From Takakia lepidozioides (lineage: Eukaryota; Streptophyta; Takakiopsida; Takakiales; Takakiaceae): a stretch of 64,000 nucleotides of DNA. Positions 1-10,401 of this stretch are shown here, piece by piece (the first letter of the stretch is position 1; each line of letters begins with the position of its first letter). The stretch is taken from assembly GCA_030704615.1 (NCBI GenBank), contig CM060733.1, forward strand, positions 16,616,001-16,680,000, given 5' to 3'. The notes below the pieces were generated by a model that was not told where the DNA came from, did no database searches, and worked only from the letters and a program-made list of their open reading frames with translations. Position numbers and translations under genes: made by a program.

Positions 1-277
1 AATCAAGGCAAAAAGGTGAATACCTGTTGAAGAGAAGCAGACAACAAGATGCATTACAAAGCTTCCCTCTCTCCTAAACAAATTTTTAAGAGTCTTGGGA
101 GCAATTCAGTGTAGGAACCTGTGTGTTGATAATTAGGGTTGGAGTGCTTGCTAGGAAAATTTATAGGTTGTCAATATCAGCTTCTAGCAGCAAGGGGAGG
201 ATACTTGTAATGTTAGTGCTGAGGCAGGGATACTGAAGGAGCAGGGATGGAGTGTGGGTGCAGATTCATGCAAGAGG
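1..277 (+). repeat. PPR gene leader, also present as a second copy at 26049-26270
   Basis: This stretch precedes the first PPR-DYW gene and has no long reading frame of its own. It matches 26049-26270 in order over almost its whole length. Shared blocks include the opening 'caaggcaaaaaggtgaat' region, the stretch around 'cagcttctagcagcaagg', and 'aaggagcagggatggagtgt' near the end. The copy at 26 kb lacks some internal bases and stops about where the reading frame becomes PPR-like. An in-frame stop at 234-236 separates this leader from the open frame that starts near 237. The homology may extend left of the window. Confidence 0.75.
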
Positions 278-404
278 ACCGGATTTCAAGCACAAGAGTA
301 GCTATGATCCCCTGTGGATTGATAGCTACAAGAAACCTGCATGGGTATATAGTGAACTGGAAATAGCAGCAGTACCGCAGGTGATAAAATCAGCCACCTC
401 CACT

Positions 405-2579
405 ATGACAAGAGGTTCCAATAGAGAACCAAGAGAGGGAGTCCGCAAGACCTTTTCCGTCACTACTGGACATGTCAGGCCACTATGTGAGGCAGGGCAA
501 TTGAAAGAGGCTCTACAGATTTTGAACCAAGGAGGCATTTCAGCAGATTCAGATACTTATGTCTGTCTCTTGCAAAATTGCATCAAGATGAATCGTCTGG
601 AAATGGGAAAGCAGGTGCATGCGCACATTATCCAAAGTAGATTCAAGCCAAACGTTTTTCTACACAACACCCTTGTCAACATGTATGTTAAATGTGGTAG
701 CATTGTGGATGCACACCAAGTGTTCAAGAAGATGCCTGAACGAGGTTTGATCACTTGGAATATAATGTTGGCAGGATTTACCAAGCATGGGCGTGGTAAG
801 AATGCCTTGGAGACATATGAGCAAATGATGCGGGAAGGGGCGAAGCCCAACCACGTCACGTTTGTTTGCGTTTGCAATGCGTGTGCAAGCCTGGCTGCCC
901 TGGACAAGTGCAAAGAGGTTCATGGTGATATCGTCAAAGCTGGAATTGTACCAGACATCATTCTGCACACCGCCCTGATGAACATGTATGCCAAATGTGG
1001 GAGCATCGAGGATGCAAAGAGAGTATTCGACAATATTGCCCAACGAGATGTGGTGTCCTGGAATGCGATGATGGCAGGATATGCCCAGCATGGGTGCGGG
1101 ATGGAAGCTTTGGAGACCTATGAGCAGATGATGCGGGAGAGGGTGAAGCCCAACCAGGTCACATTTGTTTGTGTTTGCAGTGCATGTGCAAGCCTGGCAG
1201 CCTTGGAGAAGGGCAAAGAGGTCCATGGTGACATCCTGACAGCTGGAATTGTACCTGATGTCATTCTGAGCAATACCCTGGTTGATATGTATGCCAAATG
1301 CGGGAGCCTCAAGGATGCAGAGGAAGTGTTTGACAATATGGGCCAACGAGATGTGGTGTCGTGGAACGCAATGATTGCAGGATATGCCCAGCAGGGGTGT
1401 GGGATGGAGGCTTTGGAGACCTATGAGCAGATGATGTGGGAAGGGGTGAAGCCAAACCGGGTCACATTCGTAAGCATTTGCAATGCGTGTGCAAACCTGG
1501 CAGCCCTGGAGAAGGGCAAAAAGTTCCATGGTGACATCAAGACAGCTGGAATTGTACCTGATGTCATTCTGAACAATACACTGGTGGATATGTATGCCAA
1601 ATGCGGGAGCCTCAAGGATGCAAAGAGAGTGTTCGACAGTATGGCCCAACGGAATGTGGTGTCATGGACCGCGATGATGGCAGGCTATGCCCAGCATGGT
1701 TATGATATGGAGGCCCTGCAACTATGTCAAGAAATGCAAGTAGAAGGCGTGAAGCTGAACAATATCACCTTTGTATGTGTTCTCTCTGCATGCAGCCATG
1801 CTGGCCTAGTGGATGAAGGCAGATACTACTTCAACTCCCTGATTCGAGATCATGGCATCACTCCAGCACTGGAGCACTTTGGCTGCATGGTGGACCTTCT
1901 TGGCCGTTCGGGGCGATTGGATGAGGCAGAGGACTTCATTAACAAAATGCCAATCAAACCAAATGCTGTGGTTTGGATGGCCTTGCTTGGTGCCTGCAGA
2001 ATCCACGGCAATGTGGAGATCGCTGAACGTGCAGCAACATCTGTCCTCAAGTGGGATCAACAGGATGCCGCAACTTATGTGTTGCTATCAAACATCTATG
2101 CCGCAGCTGGCAGGTGGGACGATGCTGCAAAGGTGAGAAATATGATGAAGGTCAGAGGGGTTAAAAAGGAGCCAGGTTGGTGCTGCATTGAAGTCAGGGA
2201 CACAGTGCACACCTTCCTTGTAGATGACAAATTGCATCCAAAAATTGAGGAAATCCATGCTGAGCTGAGCAGACTGTCGGGGCAGATGAAGGAGGCAGGG
2301 TATGTGCCTGACACAAGCTTTGTATTGCATAATGTGGGGGAGGAGCAAAAGGAATTCTCTCTTTGCCACCACAGTGAGAAGCTGGCCATTGCTTTTGGGC
2401 TGATCAGCACAGCCCCTAGGACGCCTCTCCGTGTCATCAAGAATCTTCGCGTGTGTGGTGACTGCCACACCGCCACCAAGTTCATCTCAAAGATTGTTGG
2501 CCGAGCAATTGTTGTACGGGACGCAAACCGCTTTCACCACTTCGAAGATGGGGTTTGTTCTTGTGGGGATTATTGGTGA
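405..2579 (+). CDS. PLS-class pentatricopeptide repeat protein with E and DYW domains
   Basis: Proteins of this family bind single organellar RNAs, and their DYW domain is a cytidine-deaminase fold that performs C-to-U editing in plastids or mitochondria. The frame encodes about 14 PPR motifs in L-S-P order, then E motifs and a complete DYW domain. The deaminase signature is seen as HSE followed by CGDCH, then HHF, CSCGDYW and the stop. Four PLS units repeat at exactly 303 nt (the MYxKCG motif starts at 681, 984, 1287 and 1590), and the last two are very alike. The open frame reaches back to about 237, but its only initiators before 405 are non-ATG, so I chose the first ATG (724 aa). That leaves only about 20 residues before the repeats, short for a targeting peptide, so a 5' exon may be missing or lie in the leader. 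The RNA target cannot be read from the sequence by eye. Confidence 0.88.
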   Translation: MTRGSNREPREGVRKTFSVTTGHVRPLCEAGQLKEALQILNQGGISADSDTYVCLLQNCIKMNRLEMGKQVHAHIIQSRFKPNVFLHNTLVNMYVKCGSIVDAHQVFKKMPERGLITWNIMLAGFTKHGRGKNALETYEQMMREGAKPNHVTFVCVCNACASLAALDKCKEVHGDIVKAGIVPDIILHTALMNMYAKCGSIEDAKRVFDNIAQRDVVSWNAMMAGYAQHGCGMEALETYEQMMRERVKPNQVTFVCVCSACASLAALEKGKEVHGDILTAGIVPDVILSNTLVDMYAKCGSLKDAEEVFDNMGQRDVVSWNAMIAGYAQQGCGMEALETYEQMMWEGVKPNRVTFVSICNACANLAALEKGKKFHGDIKTAGIVPDVILNNTLVDMYAKCGSLKDAKRVFDSMAQRNVVSWTAMMAGYAQHGYDMEALQLCQEMQVEGVKLNNITFVCVLSACSHAGLVDEGRYYFNSLIRDHGITPALEHFGCMVDLLGRSGRLDEAEDFINKMPIKPNAVVWMALLGACRIHGNVEIAERAATSVLKWDQQDAATYVLLSNIYAAAGRWDDAAKVRNMMKVRGVKKEPGWCCIEVRDTVHTFLVDDKLHPKIEEIHAELSRLSGQMKEAGYVPDTSFVLHNVGEEQKEFSLCHHSEKLAIAFGLISTAPRTPLRVIKNLRVCGDCHTATKFISKIVGRAIVVRDANRFHHFEDGVCSCGDYW

Positions 2580-3391
2580 AACAATGTTTTTCTGGTAAGG
2601 TATGAGTGAACTGCTTCATTCGTTGATTGATGGTAGTGTTGAGGACATTTCCTCTGGCATGCCAGCCTTCCAAGAGCCAACTGTGTGGTGGACCCAGCAT
2701 AGGTGGAAAGTCAGCCCATATGTGCACATGACTGGAGCGGGTAAAGGGCAAAGGGGGTATATGACTTACTCCGGTGATAGTGGAAGGATATCATAGTGCT
2801 GTTCTGATTCTGGATGGTGGGCAGGGATGAGATTTGAAGAGCAGATTGCCCTTCCGACCCCTTTTGCCCTTCAAATAAGGACAATCTGGAAAATCACCCT
2901 TTGTAAAAAATGGTAAATTTGGGGTTAACCCTTCACCAATCACACAAATGCCCTTGCAACATAAGGGCTGCAAGTTTGCGGGTATTTCAAAGCACCCATG
3001 TGTGCAATTTACCAACTCCCCCATTTCTTCTAAGCCCCTTCTTGCTGCGGTTGTTGTAGGTTTTTCTGAATTTACAGAGAATGTGCAGCAAACAACTCTT
3101 TACATACCATAGCTAGTGATAAAAGCAGGTCTTTCCTTGTCTCCTACATGGAACAAATGGCACAACTCTTTGCATTGTACTAGGTTGAATTAAGCTCGAG
3201 TATCATACAGTTTAACTCGTGGTTTCCTTTGAAATCACGTCTCCTTGTGAAATCCATCACTGAAACTAAACTGCTGTTGAAGTGTTGGTGAGGTGTTGAT
3301 TATATTTGTGAAGGGCAGTCTCTTTAGCGGCCCTTCACAGCATGAAGGGCTAACCAAAATGTCACCCTTCAAAATAACTAGTACTTCGTTG
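2580..3391. other. Non-coding 3' flank of the PPR gene
   Basis: No convincing gene is present. The DNA from about 2850 to 3370 is rich in short 'cccttc' and 'gaaggg' words in both orientations, which suggests an old repeat, but I could not find clean ends. Confidence 0.5.
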
Positions 3392-3399
3392 GTCCTGCC

Positions 3400-3685
3400 C
3401 AGTGTTTTTTTTTTCACTTTTCCAAAATCGCAGGCAGGGCGACATGTAGATTCTACCCAACGCCCATGTGGCGAGAATAACGAGGTGACAGAGCTGGAAA
3501 AGAGGCTATATTACAGGTGTCATATTTTAACAGGTCCACGTAGGACAAATCTGGCTCCTGGTATTTATCCTTTGGCGCTTTCTGGCGATTTTCTTGATTT
3601 TTAATCCCAGAATTCCTTAGTAAAAGTAGCTGACCCATTTTCCAGGTCGAAATCTGGCGATTATTCGCCAGAAAAAAAAACACTG
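3400..3685. mobile_element. hAT-type MITE, 286 bp, perfect 8-bp target-site duplication
   Basis: The element begins CAGTGTTTTTTTTT and ends with the inverse, AAAAAAAAACACTG. The 8 bases directly outside each end are identical: GTCCTGCC at 3392-3399 and 3686-3693. An 8-bp duplication and a CAGTG terminus are the hallmarks of the hAT superfamily. The element is too short to encode a transposase, so it is non-autonomous. A short palindrome (ctggcgattattcgccag) lies just inside the right end. Confidence 0.85.
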
Positions 3686-3977
3686 GTCCTGCCCTCAGGC
3701 AGAGACTACGCAATGGTTTCTCACGGGAGACCAATGTTGTTGGATGAATGTTTTTGGATGGAATACATTGATTTGCTTGTTACAGTTTGCTGCTTTTTGT
3801 GTCAAGTCTTTTAAAACAGTTACCAATTCTCGCCCACAATAGAGAGCTCACAGCTGGTGGGTTCTAGTTTCAGCCATAGCTCGACCCTAGGTATCAGTCT
3901 AGGTAGTAGCTATAACTTTCATCCTGTAAATGGTTCTCTCTCGTCAAAGGATCTTTGGGTTCGTCATTTCCCTACCG

Positions 3978-4040
3978 AACACATGTATGCCAAATGTGGG
4001 AGCATCTAGGCTGCAAGGGGGTGTTTGACAATCTGGCTGA
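3978..4040 (+). pseudogene. Relic of a PPR motif
   Basis: About 60 bases match the MYAKCGSIEDA...VFDN segment of the PPR gene (compare 981-1043), including 'atgtatgccaaatgtggg' without a change. A TAG stop falls after GSI, and no PPR sequence continues on either side. It is a small fragment of a DYW-type gene, probably left by a partial duplication or gene conversion. Confidence 0.7.
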
Positions 4041-4800
4041 AATCTGTTTTACTTTGAGTTGAAACATAGTCTTGTAAATACTTCTTTGAAACTGCCATGC
4101 CTTAATTTTGTTCTTACGTTGCAGCTTGATGACAACTTATGTGTAACAAGCAATTAGCAGGTTTTGGTTGAACATTTTTTGAAATGTTCCAATTATACAA
4201 TCGTGAGAACACATTGTAATTAGTTTTTGCGGTTCATCGTGAGTAGAGTGTTTACTTGAAGAGCTGTTAGTGTTGTGTCATACTTTTGCCAATGTCTTGC
4301 TATTTGTGTTTTGTCTTTCTCTTGCTCTTGTTGATAAATCTTGTTGTTGGCTGTATCTCTTGTTTTTTTAATGCTCAACTATGTTGTGGCTCTTGATTTT
4401 GCTCTTTGTGTGTTCTCTTGATGTGTTGTTCTTACTTTTGTCTTCTGTTGTATTGTTCTTGCTATATTTGATGTATTGTATGTCTATGGTGAATATCAAA
4501 ATATTAAGTAAGGTAATTTGTTTTGTATGTCACGTTGAGATCTCCCAAACCGCAAGGCCTTCGTCCGGGTTCTTAATACCGCTGAAAAGCCTTGGATGAG
4601 TGGGGATGCATTGAGCTAGTTTCATAATTTTTTGGACCTACAGTGTGGGAGATATTGAATTTCATTTGTAGCATCCATTTCAAGTGGGAAAAAAAAAAGT
4701 GGAAACATGATGTGAGATTTTCCTGCTTGTTATTCTATACCTCACTAATGTACAAACTAAATGGGAGATGCCCTCCTGGCAAGTCTCTTCTCTAACAATC
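4041..4800. other. Non-coding, T-rich spacer
   Basis: No supported feature. The stretch 4260-4500 is very T/G-rich ('cttgttgttgg', 'tgttcttactt'). The open frame at 4381-4599 is low-complexity and lacks family resemblance. This region would contain the 3' end of the receptor kinase transcript, which runs leftward. Confidence 0.5.
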
Positions 4801-7404
4801 CTATATATTGTGTCTCAAAACCTGAATTGAAGAGATTGACTCTTGAGAATCTGGAATCTGGAGCAGCATTCGGAGCACCTCCTTGCTGAACGGGCGCTCA
4901 GTTGGAAGATCATCAGTGCAAAAGACAGCAATCTTCATTGCCAGCAGCATCTCCTTCTCTTCCGATTCTGATCCCCGCAGCTTTGGATCCAGGGCACCTA
5001 ATGCTTTGCCAGACTGCATCAGGCTCTGCAGCCAGTGCCCAATGCTCCCGCCCGCAGCTTCCACAAAAAATTGGCTAGTGGGCAACCTCCCTGTCAACAG
5101 CACAGCCAGCACCACCCCAAAGCTGTACACATCGCTCTTCTCCGTGAACCTGTGCACCACACAAAACATCCAGTCACACTTCCACAGTAGAGTTTGATGT
5201 CTTTGAATGCCAAGAACTTGGATGCGAGAGAACAACAGGAGTAGAATCTTCACTCTTTGAGTTTCTCGTGATACAAGGATATGATCTAGCATGGATGCAG
5301 AGATGATGAATAGGGTTAGCGTGGGGGAGGTGATGGAGCTCAGCTGGTACCTGCAAGTCTGGTGGTATTCAGGGGCGATGTAGCCCACAGTACCAGCAAC
5401 ACTTGTGGTGACATGCGTTTGGGTCTCGGGGATGACCTTGGCCAGACCAAAATCAGCAAGATGAGCCTCAAAGTCAGCGTCCAGCAGAATGTTGCCAGGC
5501 TTCAAGTCACGGTGCACAATCTTGGGCACACTATCGTGGTGGAGGTAGGACATACCCTGTGCAACCCCGACAGCAATGCGATATCGCATAGGCCATGGCA
5601 TGTCCAGTTCTCCCGATATCATCTTGTGTAGGGCACTCTCCAGGCTGCCATTGGGCATGAACTCATACATCAGCAAGTGAACTTCTGGCTTGTGGATGTA
5701 TGCGAGCAGCCTGACCAGGTTCCGATGCTTGATGCAACCCAGAGTTTCCAGCTCTGCCTGGATTTGCCGATGGCTAAAACTGTGGCTGCTTTCCGTGCCA
5801 GATTGTTTCTCAGCCGCTAATTGAACCAGGATACTTTTGATGGCCACCACCATTCCATTTTCCAAGTGCACTTTATAGACCTTCCCGGTGCCTCCAGCCC
5901 CGATCTCCTCTGCCGTGGTCAACGAGCCCTCCTTATCGAGGAAGGAGAGCATCTTGGGAGTAATGTGGGTGTTAAATATGACAGGACCCTTGAGGTATGG
6001 AGTTCGAGTACGTACTAGATAGATACAGATGCGGAGCGTCAGAGCAAACAGTATGGCAGCAAGTGCACCTGCGACAGCCCCCAAGGCTATGCCCACTCCC
6101 CATTTTCTGCCCGTATGATTGTTCTTACTGTGATGTGAGGGAGCTGCCTGCACGGCTGGAGCAGGAGCCGCCGCAGTCGTGTAGCTATTACTTGTGTCTG
6201 TCATTACTCTCCTAGTCCTGACCAGACTTGGTGAAGGGCTTTGTCTTATCTGTTCAGAAGGAATCCATCTTTGGAAATACTTCGCGATTTTGGGCATCAC
6301 TCTAGGAAGAGACATCCTGGAGAGCTGAGAGAAAAGAGGGGCTGGAACACCACGACAGGCTTGCAGAGGCCGCCCACAAAGGCCTGAGTTACCAAGAAAT
6401 GCGGTCACCCTAGGCCCCTCCTGGATCCACTTACCTTGGGGAATTGGCCCACTCAGTCGGTTGTTTGAGACCCGCAAATCTTGCAGACTCTGCAGCTCCG
6501 CCCATGACGAAGGGATGGATCCGCTGAAAAGATTGTCCGAGAAGTCTAGGAACTGCAGTCGAGTGCAATGGGCGAGTTCCTGAGGGAGAAACCCTTCGAG
6601 GAGATTGTCGTCTAAAGCCAGGGACTGTAAGTCTCTTAATTTGCCCAAATGCACAGGGATACTCCCCACTAAGTGATTGCCACTGAGATACAATTTACTC
6701 AGCATCGCACAAGCCCCCAAACGCTGCGAAATCTGTCCTGTGATGAGGTTGTGAGCCAAGTCAAGCACTTGAAGTTCCTTACAAAGACCGCCCATGGGGT
6801 GAATTTGCACACCCTCCTGGCCGTTTCCTAACTTTCTCGGAAAGTGAAAGAGGGTATCCAGGCTTCCTGACAACTGATTCCCAGATAGCAGAACCGTACG
6901 CAGGGATTTCAATCGTGTCAAAAGCCCAAAAGGAAGCAAACCAGAAAGCCCGTTATTACGCAAGTCCAGGGTCACAAGTGAGTGACAGGCAGTGAGCTCT
7001 CTGGGGATGGATCCTGAAAGCTGATTATCCACAACCGTAAGCGACCTCAATGCAGAGAGCTTCCCCAGCTGTCCAGAAATTGACCCCTCAAATTTGGTGG
7101 AGCGCAGCTCCAGACTCACCACACGGGTGGCATCACTACTGATCTTACCGCATCCCACGCCAGGCCACAGGCAGGGATTCTCATTTACTCCCCACTTCTG
7201 TAAAGCTCCCGTTGGATCACTCACAATTCCTCTCTGGAATGCAAGCAAGGCAGCTGCGTCCCGCTTCAGCTCTTCCCCTATTTCATCACCTCCCTCTCCG
7301 TGCTCCTCATGGTTGAACTCCGCTACAATGCAGTCCATGAAGCAACCAAACACACAGAGTGCTACCACTGCCATACGCCAGTGGAATGGACTCACTTTAC
7401 CCAT
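4801..7404 (-). CDS. SOBIR1-like: Leucine-rich-repeat receptor-like kinase, SOBIR1-like
   Basis: SOBIR1 is the plasma-membrane co-receptor that partners LRR receptor-like proteins in pattern-triggered immunity. Exons are 7404-5351 and 5149-4801 (800 aa spliced). The order is signal peptide (about 1-28), an N-terminal LRR cap with NPCLWPGVGC, about eight LRRs to residue 340, a Ser/Ala/Pro-rich stalk, a transmembrane segment near 433-460, and a kinase from about 500. The membrane segment contains GIALGAVAG, a GxxxGxxxG motif, which in SOBIR1 drives pairing with receptor-like proteins. The kinase looks active: GAGGTGKV loop, VAIK lysine, HRDLKPGN, DFGLAK and APEYHQT. The C-lobe wording (YHQT, LLTGRLPTSQFF, ERPFSKEV) is close to SOBIR1. 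The 201-bp intron has GTACCA and CACAG borders, contains 67 codons without a stop, and interrupts the conserved HQTxRFTEKSDVYSFG block, so the unspliced frame is misleading. It has more LRRs than the usual five of SOBIR1. Confidence 0.87.
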   Translation of the reverse strand: MGKVSPFHWRMAVVALCVFGCFMDCIVAEFNHEEHGEGGDEIGEELKRDAAALLAFQRGIVSDPTGALQKWGVNENPCLWPGVGCGKISSDATRVVSLELRSTKFEGSISGQLGKLSALRSLTVVDNQLSGSIPRELTACHSLVTLDLRNNGLSGLLPFGLLTRLKSLRTVLLSGNQLSGSLDTLFHFPRKLGNGQEGVQIHPMGGLCKELQVLDLAHNLITGQISQRLGACAMLSKLYLSGNHLVGSIPVHLGKLRDLQSLALDDNLLEGFLPQELAHCTRLQFLDFSDNLFSGSIPSSWAELQSLQDLRVSNNRLSGPIPQGKWIQEGPRVTAFLGNSGLCGRPLQACRGVPAPLFSQLSRMSLPRVMPKIAKYFQRWIPSEQIRQSPSPSLVRTRRVMTDTSNSYTTAAAPAPAVQAAPSHHSKNNHTGRKWGVGIALGAVAGALAAILFALTLRICIYLVRTRTPYLKGPVIFNTHITPKMLSFLDKEGSLTTAEEIGAGGTGKVYKVHLENGMVVAIKSILVQLAAEKQSGTESSHSFSHRQIQAELETLGCIKHRNLVRLLAYIHKPEVHLLMYEFMPNGSLESALHKMISGELDMPWPMRYRIAVGVAQGMSYLHHDSVPKIVHRDLKPGNILLDADFEAHLADFGLAKVIPETQTHVTTSVAGTVGYIAPEYHQTCRYQLSSITSPTLTLFIISASMLDHILVSRETQRVKILLLLFSRIQVLGIQRHQTLLWKCDWMFCVVHRFTEKSDVYSFGVVLAVLLTGRLPTSQFFVEAAGGSIGHWLQSLMQSGKALGALDPKLRGSESEEKEMLLAMKIAVFCTDDLPTERPFSKEVLRMLLQIPDSQESISSIQVLRHNI

Positions 7405-7990
7405 CTTTGCCCCTGGATGAAGCTCTTCCTTTTCCAGCTGACTCCTAGTCCGTCGCCAGTTCCGCTATCTGCACTGCCGCCATCATACTCCTCCTCCACC
7501 CAATCTCTACCTCTCTCACATAAATGTCTGATAATCAAAATCACAACCTCCCATAAGCCAGCAACATCCTCTCTCTCAATTCGACTGCCGTCTCTATCTG
7601 AAAACTGTGGGTTCTAAATTCAGCCAGCCAAGCTCTCTGGATCTGACAATCCTGTCCTTCTCAGCTCACCTTAAACACACTCTCTCTCTCTCCCCCTACA
7701 AACACGCCCCCCACCACTGTCTCCGCTGAGCTCGAACTAATGCACGGACACATTAATGAGGTGACGGAGACGAGCGGGTGGGTCAAGACTCAAAAGTCTT
7801 GCTCTGCTCCATCTCTTTCTCATCACTTTGTCCTCCGTCAACACGCTATCGCTTTTCTCGCTGCCGCTCCCCCACTCCCCACGCCTGCTGGAATGTTTCC
7901 AACCTGCCCTCAACCCTGCCCATTTCTTTTTCTCCCCTTTCTGTCCGGCCCCCGTCAGAATTGCCGACAGCCTCAGCGAACGGTGAAAGA
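7405..7990 (-). promoter_or_regulatory. Pyrimidine-rich upstream region of the receptor kinase gene
   Basis: The + strand is strongly C/T-rich here ('ctctctctctctccccc' near 7681), so the transcript strand of the kinase gene is GA-rich. GA-rich leaders and promoters are common in plants. I see no clear TATA box, so this is only the likely promoter and leader. Open frames across it are compositional. Confidence 0.35.
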
Positions 7991-8038
7991 TGGGCCGGTT
8001 AAGTAGAAGATTCCCCTTCGGATGGATGAAACTGGGGG

Positions 8039-8091
8039 AGACTTATTAGCAGTACGGTCCCGGGCTGGCCGGTGACCGTACCGATAAGTCT
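8039..8091. repeat. Imperfect hairpin next to a transposon end
   Basis: An inverted repeat pairs 8039-8059 with 8074-8091 around a 14-base GC-rich loop. The arms read 'agacttattagcagtacggtc' split by three bulged bases, and 'gaccgtaccgataagtct'. It sits 7 bp outside the left terminus of the 8098-13111 element. Confidence 0.65.
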
Positions 8092-9204
8092 ACCGTCCCT
8101 GGACAATGGATTAGGCATTTTTGCGCCTAATAATAAAATCAATCAATCAGAAAATTAGGCATGTTTTGAAACATTTTCTCAAATTAGGCATCTTCATGCT
8201 ATAATTTTTTAGAATTAGGCACATGAGAATAGAAAACATTTATTTTCTTAAGAATAGTACGGGGGCCATGTTGTACAGGACTGGGGCACGTGGAGACTCC
8301 ACACATGTGAGTATCACTTACACACTCTTACACACTATAATTTTATATGTGGGATTGGTGCAGGCTGCTAGGGGGACGGTAATAAAGTTATCCTTGACCC
8401 TTAAGCGCCCAGTGCCCAAAGTTGACTTTTTGTAAAACGTGGACCCCAGCTCAGAAAAATGAGAATATCTCAGCGAAAAAAACGTTTTTGGGAAAATTGA
8501 CCGGACAGTGTGCTCATACCTACCCCTTGCAGACATCTGTAAATTTTCAGGCCAATCAGGCGAAAATCAGAGAAACGCCACTGTTGAGTGTGGGGCCATT
8601 GTTTTGGGCCCCTACCAAAAAACTAAGGAAAATTGGAGGAATTTGCAATTTTCAATGATGGGATGAAATCTGCAGGACCTCATCCTGCTTACAGGTGTTG
8701 TCCAGCACATTGGCATTCTGATGAGCCATAGAATGCAAAAAATGGATTCATATTTTCTGATTTACAACTGGTCAAAGTAAGGGGGGTCAAAATGCCATAG
8801 GCAGCAGCAGTTTTGCTGAAGCACAAAGACAGCCTGATAGTGCCTGGCATGTGCACATCAGCTTCCACCATCTGCTCTCATTCTTTTGCCCAAGTTCCAC
8901 ACAAGCCTAAGGCACACAAAATAGAGTCTAGCAACATGAAGACAAACACAACCACAACCACAAAATCATACATCTCCTTGGACTGTCAAGCGACTCTCTA
9001 TGGCTGGATCCTCAATACAAACGTTTCATGGCTACCAACAACAAACCAACCCCCAAACACACCACTGTGTTTAGAAAAAGACAGAACACCACTACATAGA
9101 AAAAGTGTCGTAAGGATGATACCCCCTCTTTGGCATCAAAGGTCTCCACGTCTCTACAGTAAGAAATCAACCATATCAATTACTGAACATAGAAGTACCT
9201 ATAA

Positions 9205-9769
9205 TCAGAGAAGGCTATGGCTCTTGACAAACCATCGTCCAAGGCACATATAGACATCTCCACACGCATGACAAAAATACCTTTGACGCATACCACACTC
9301 AACAAACTCTCTTGAAGGAGAAATGCACGGACCCCGGGTTGGGCACATTTGCCCCTGGCATTACTGTTCTCCTGGGATGAACCCATCCCACAATTAGTCC
9401 CTTTACAACCTCCAAATTGAAAAGCACGTGGCTAAGAGGAGTGCGGCCCTTTCCCCTCATAAAACCCAAGTACAATATGTAAGCATTCACCAAAGAAGTG
9501 TCAACTCTATGAAAGTACAAGCGGTGCCACCATTTATGGTCCCTGGTCTGAACAGAGTAGTATCCCCGTAGCTGATCCTGAACATCCACTCCCCGCATAT
9601 GCTGCTGGTAATGAACCACAATAGGGGAGGTAGGCACAACACGTCTTGTCCCTTTGTGCCATCTTTGTATGAAGCAATCAGGACCGACAGGGGAAATGGC
9701 AGGGAAATCATGGTCACCAACTTGGCATCCATCCAGGCCTACCTCTCTCACCCTTCTTCCCCAAATCAA
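9205..9769 (-). pseudogene. piggyBac transposase, C-terminal half (inverted)
   Basis: Read leftward from 9769, the frame gives the C-terminal part of a PGBD/DDE_Tnp_1_7 transposase. It includes RRVVPTSPIVVHYQQHMRGV, then DxxDQ, YYSVQTR and HKWWHR. The aspartates in MRGVDVQDQ correspond to the last catalytic carboxylates. After a stop at 9299 the frame shifts by one and continues with the cysteine-rich finger (ECG, then YFCHAC, then YMCLGRW) near 9290-9205. The half points the opposite way to the N-terminal half at 10402-12090, and the segment with the middle catalytic Asp is in neither piece. Confidence 0.85.
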
Positions 9770-10401
9770 GGCACGTAGGAAAGCCCACTCGGGAGGTTTT
9801 TACCGTGCCAGTAGCATAGATCTATTTTGCTGCCAAATCATAGAACATGATGGGGCTACTGAAAAAATTATCTATCGTTACAATATGGCCCTTACCCTCA
9901 AATCCTTCTAGTAACCTTGTCACCACGCCATATCCACTCCATGGGTCATATCATTCCCATCATCCTTCCCAAGGTAAACCTCTAACTTCTGCGTTTTGTG
10001 CGTTGTCTCTCTCCTTCCCGCGCTTTGAAGTTTGCCTTGTGCTTTGATCTTGTCTGTTGTGGCCTTCGCGCGTGTTCCATACTTTGTTGTAGGTTGCCGT
10101 TGCAGATGCCTTGACAGGTTGTCGTTGGTGGTCTGCTCCGATTTACATCTTCTATTATCTCTTTATCTTTCAGTCGAGGAAACTTGGAAATTGTGGGCAA
10201 GTGCTAGAGACTGAGCCATAGATGTGAGAGAGGGTGGGCCGACATTGCATTGACACTCAGGGTGCGCATTCAAGGCAGTGTTCATTGTTTGATACCTGAG
10301 CTAGACTGTACGCGGTTAGGGAATCGTGTAGCTCATCCTTGTGTTTATCCTTGTGTGCATAGGCAAATTGGTGGAGGAAGGTTGAAGCTACATAGTATAA
10401 G

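Noticed and set aside
660-1649. 329-codon open frame on the minus strand
   Set aside because: It is antisense to the repeated PPR units; the same His/Cys-rich pattern recurs each 101 codons because the sense strand repeats.
4381-4599. 72-codon Leu/Val/Phe-rich frame resembling a membrane peptide
   Set aside because: The DNA is T/G low-complexity, with no family match and no context.
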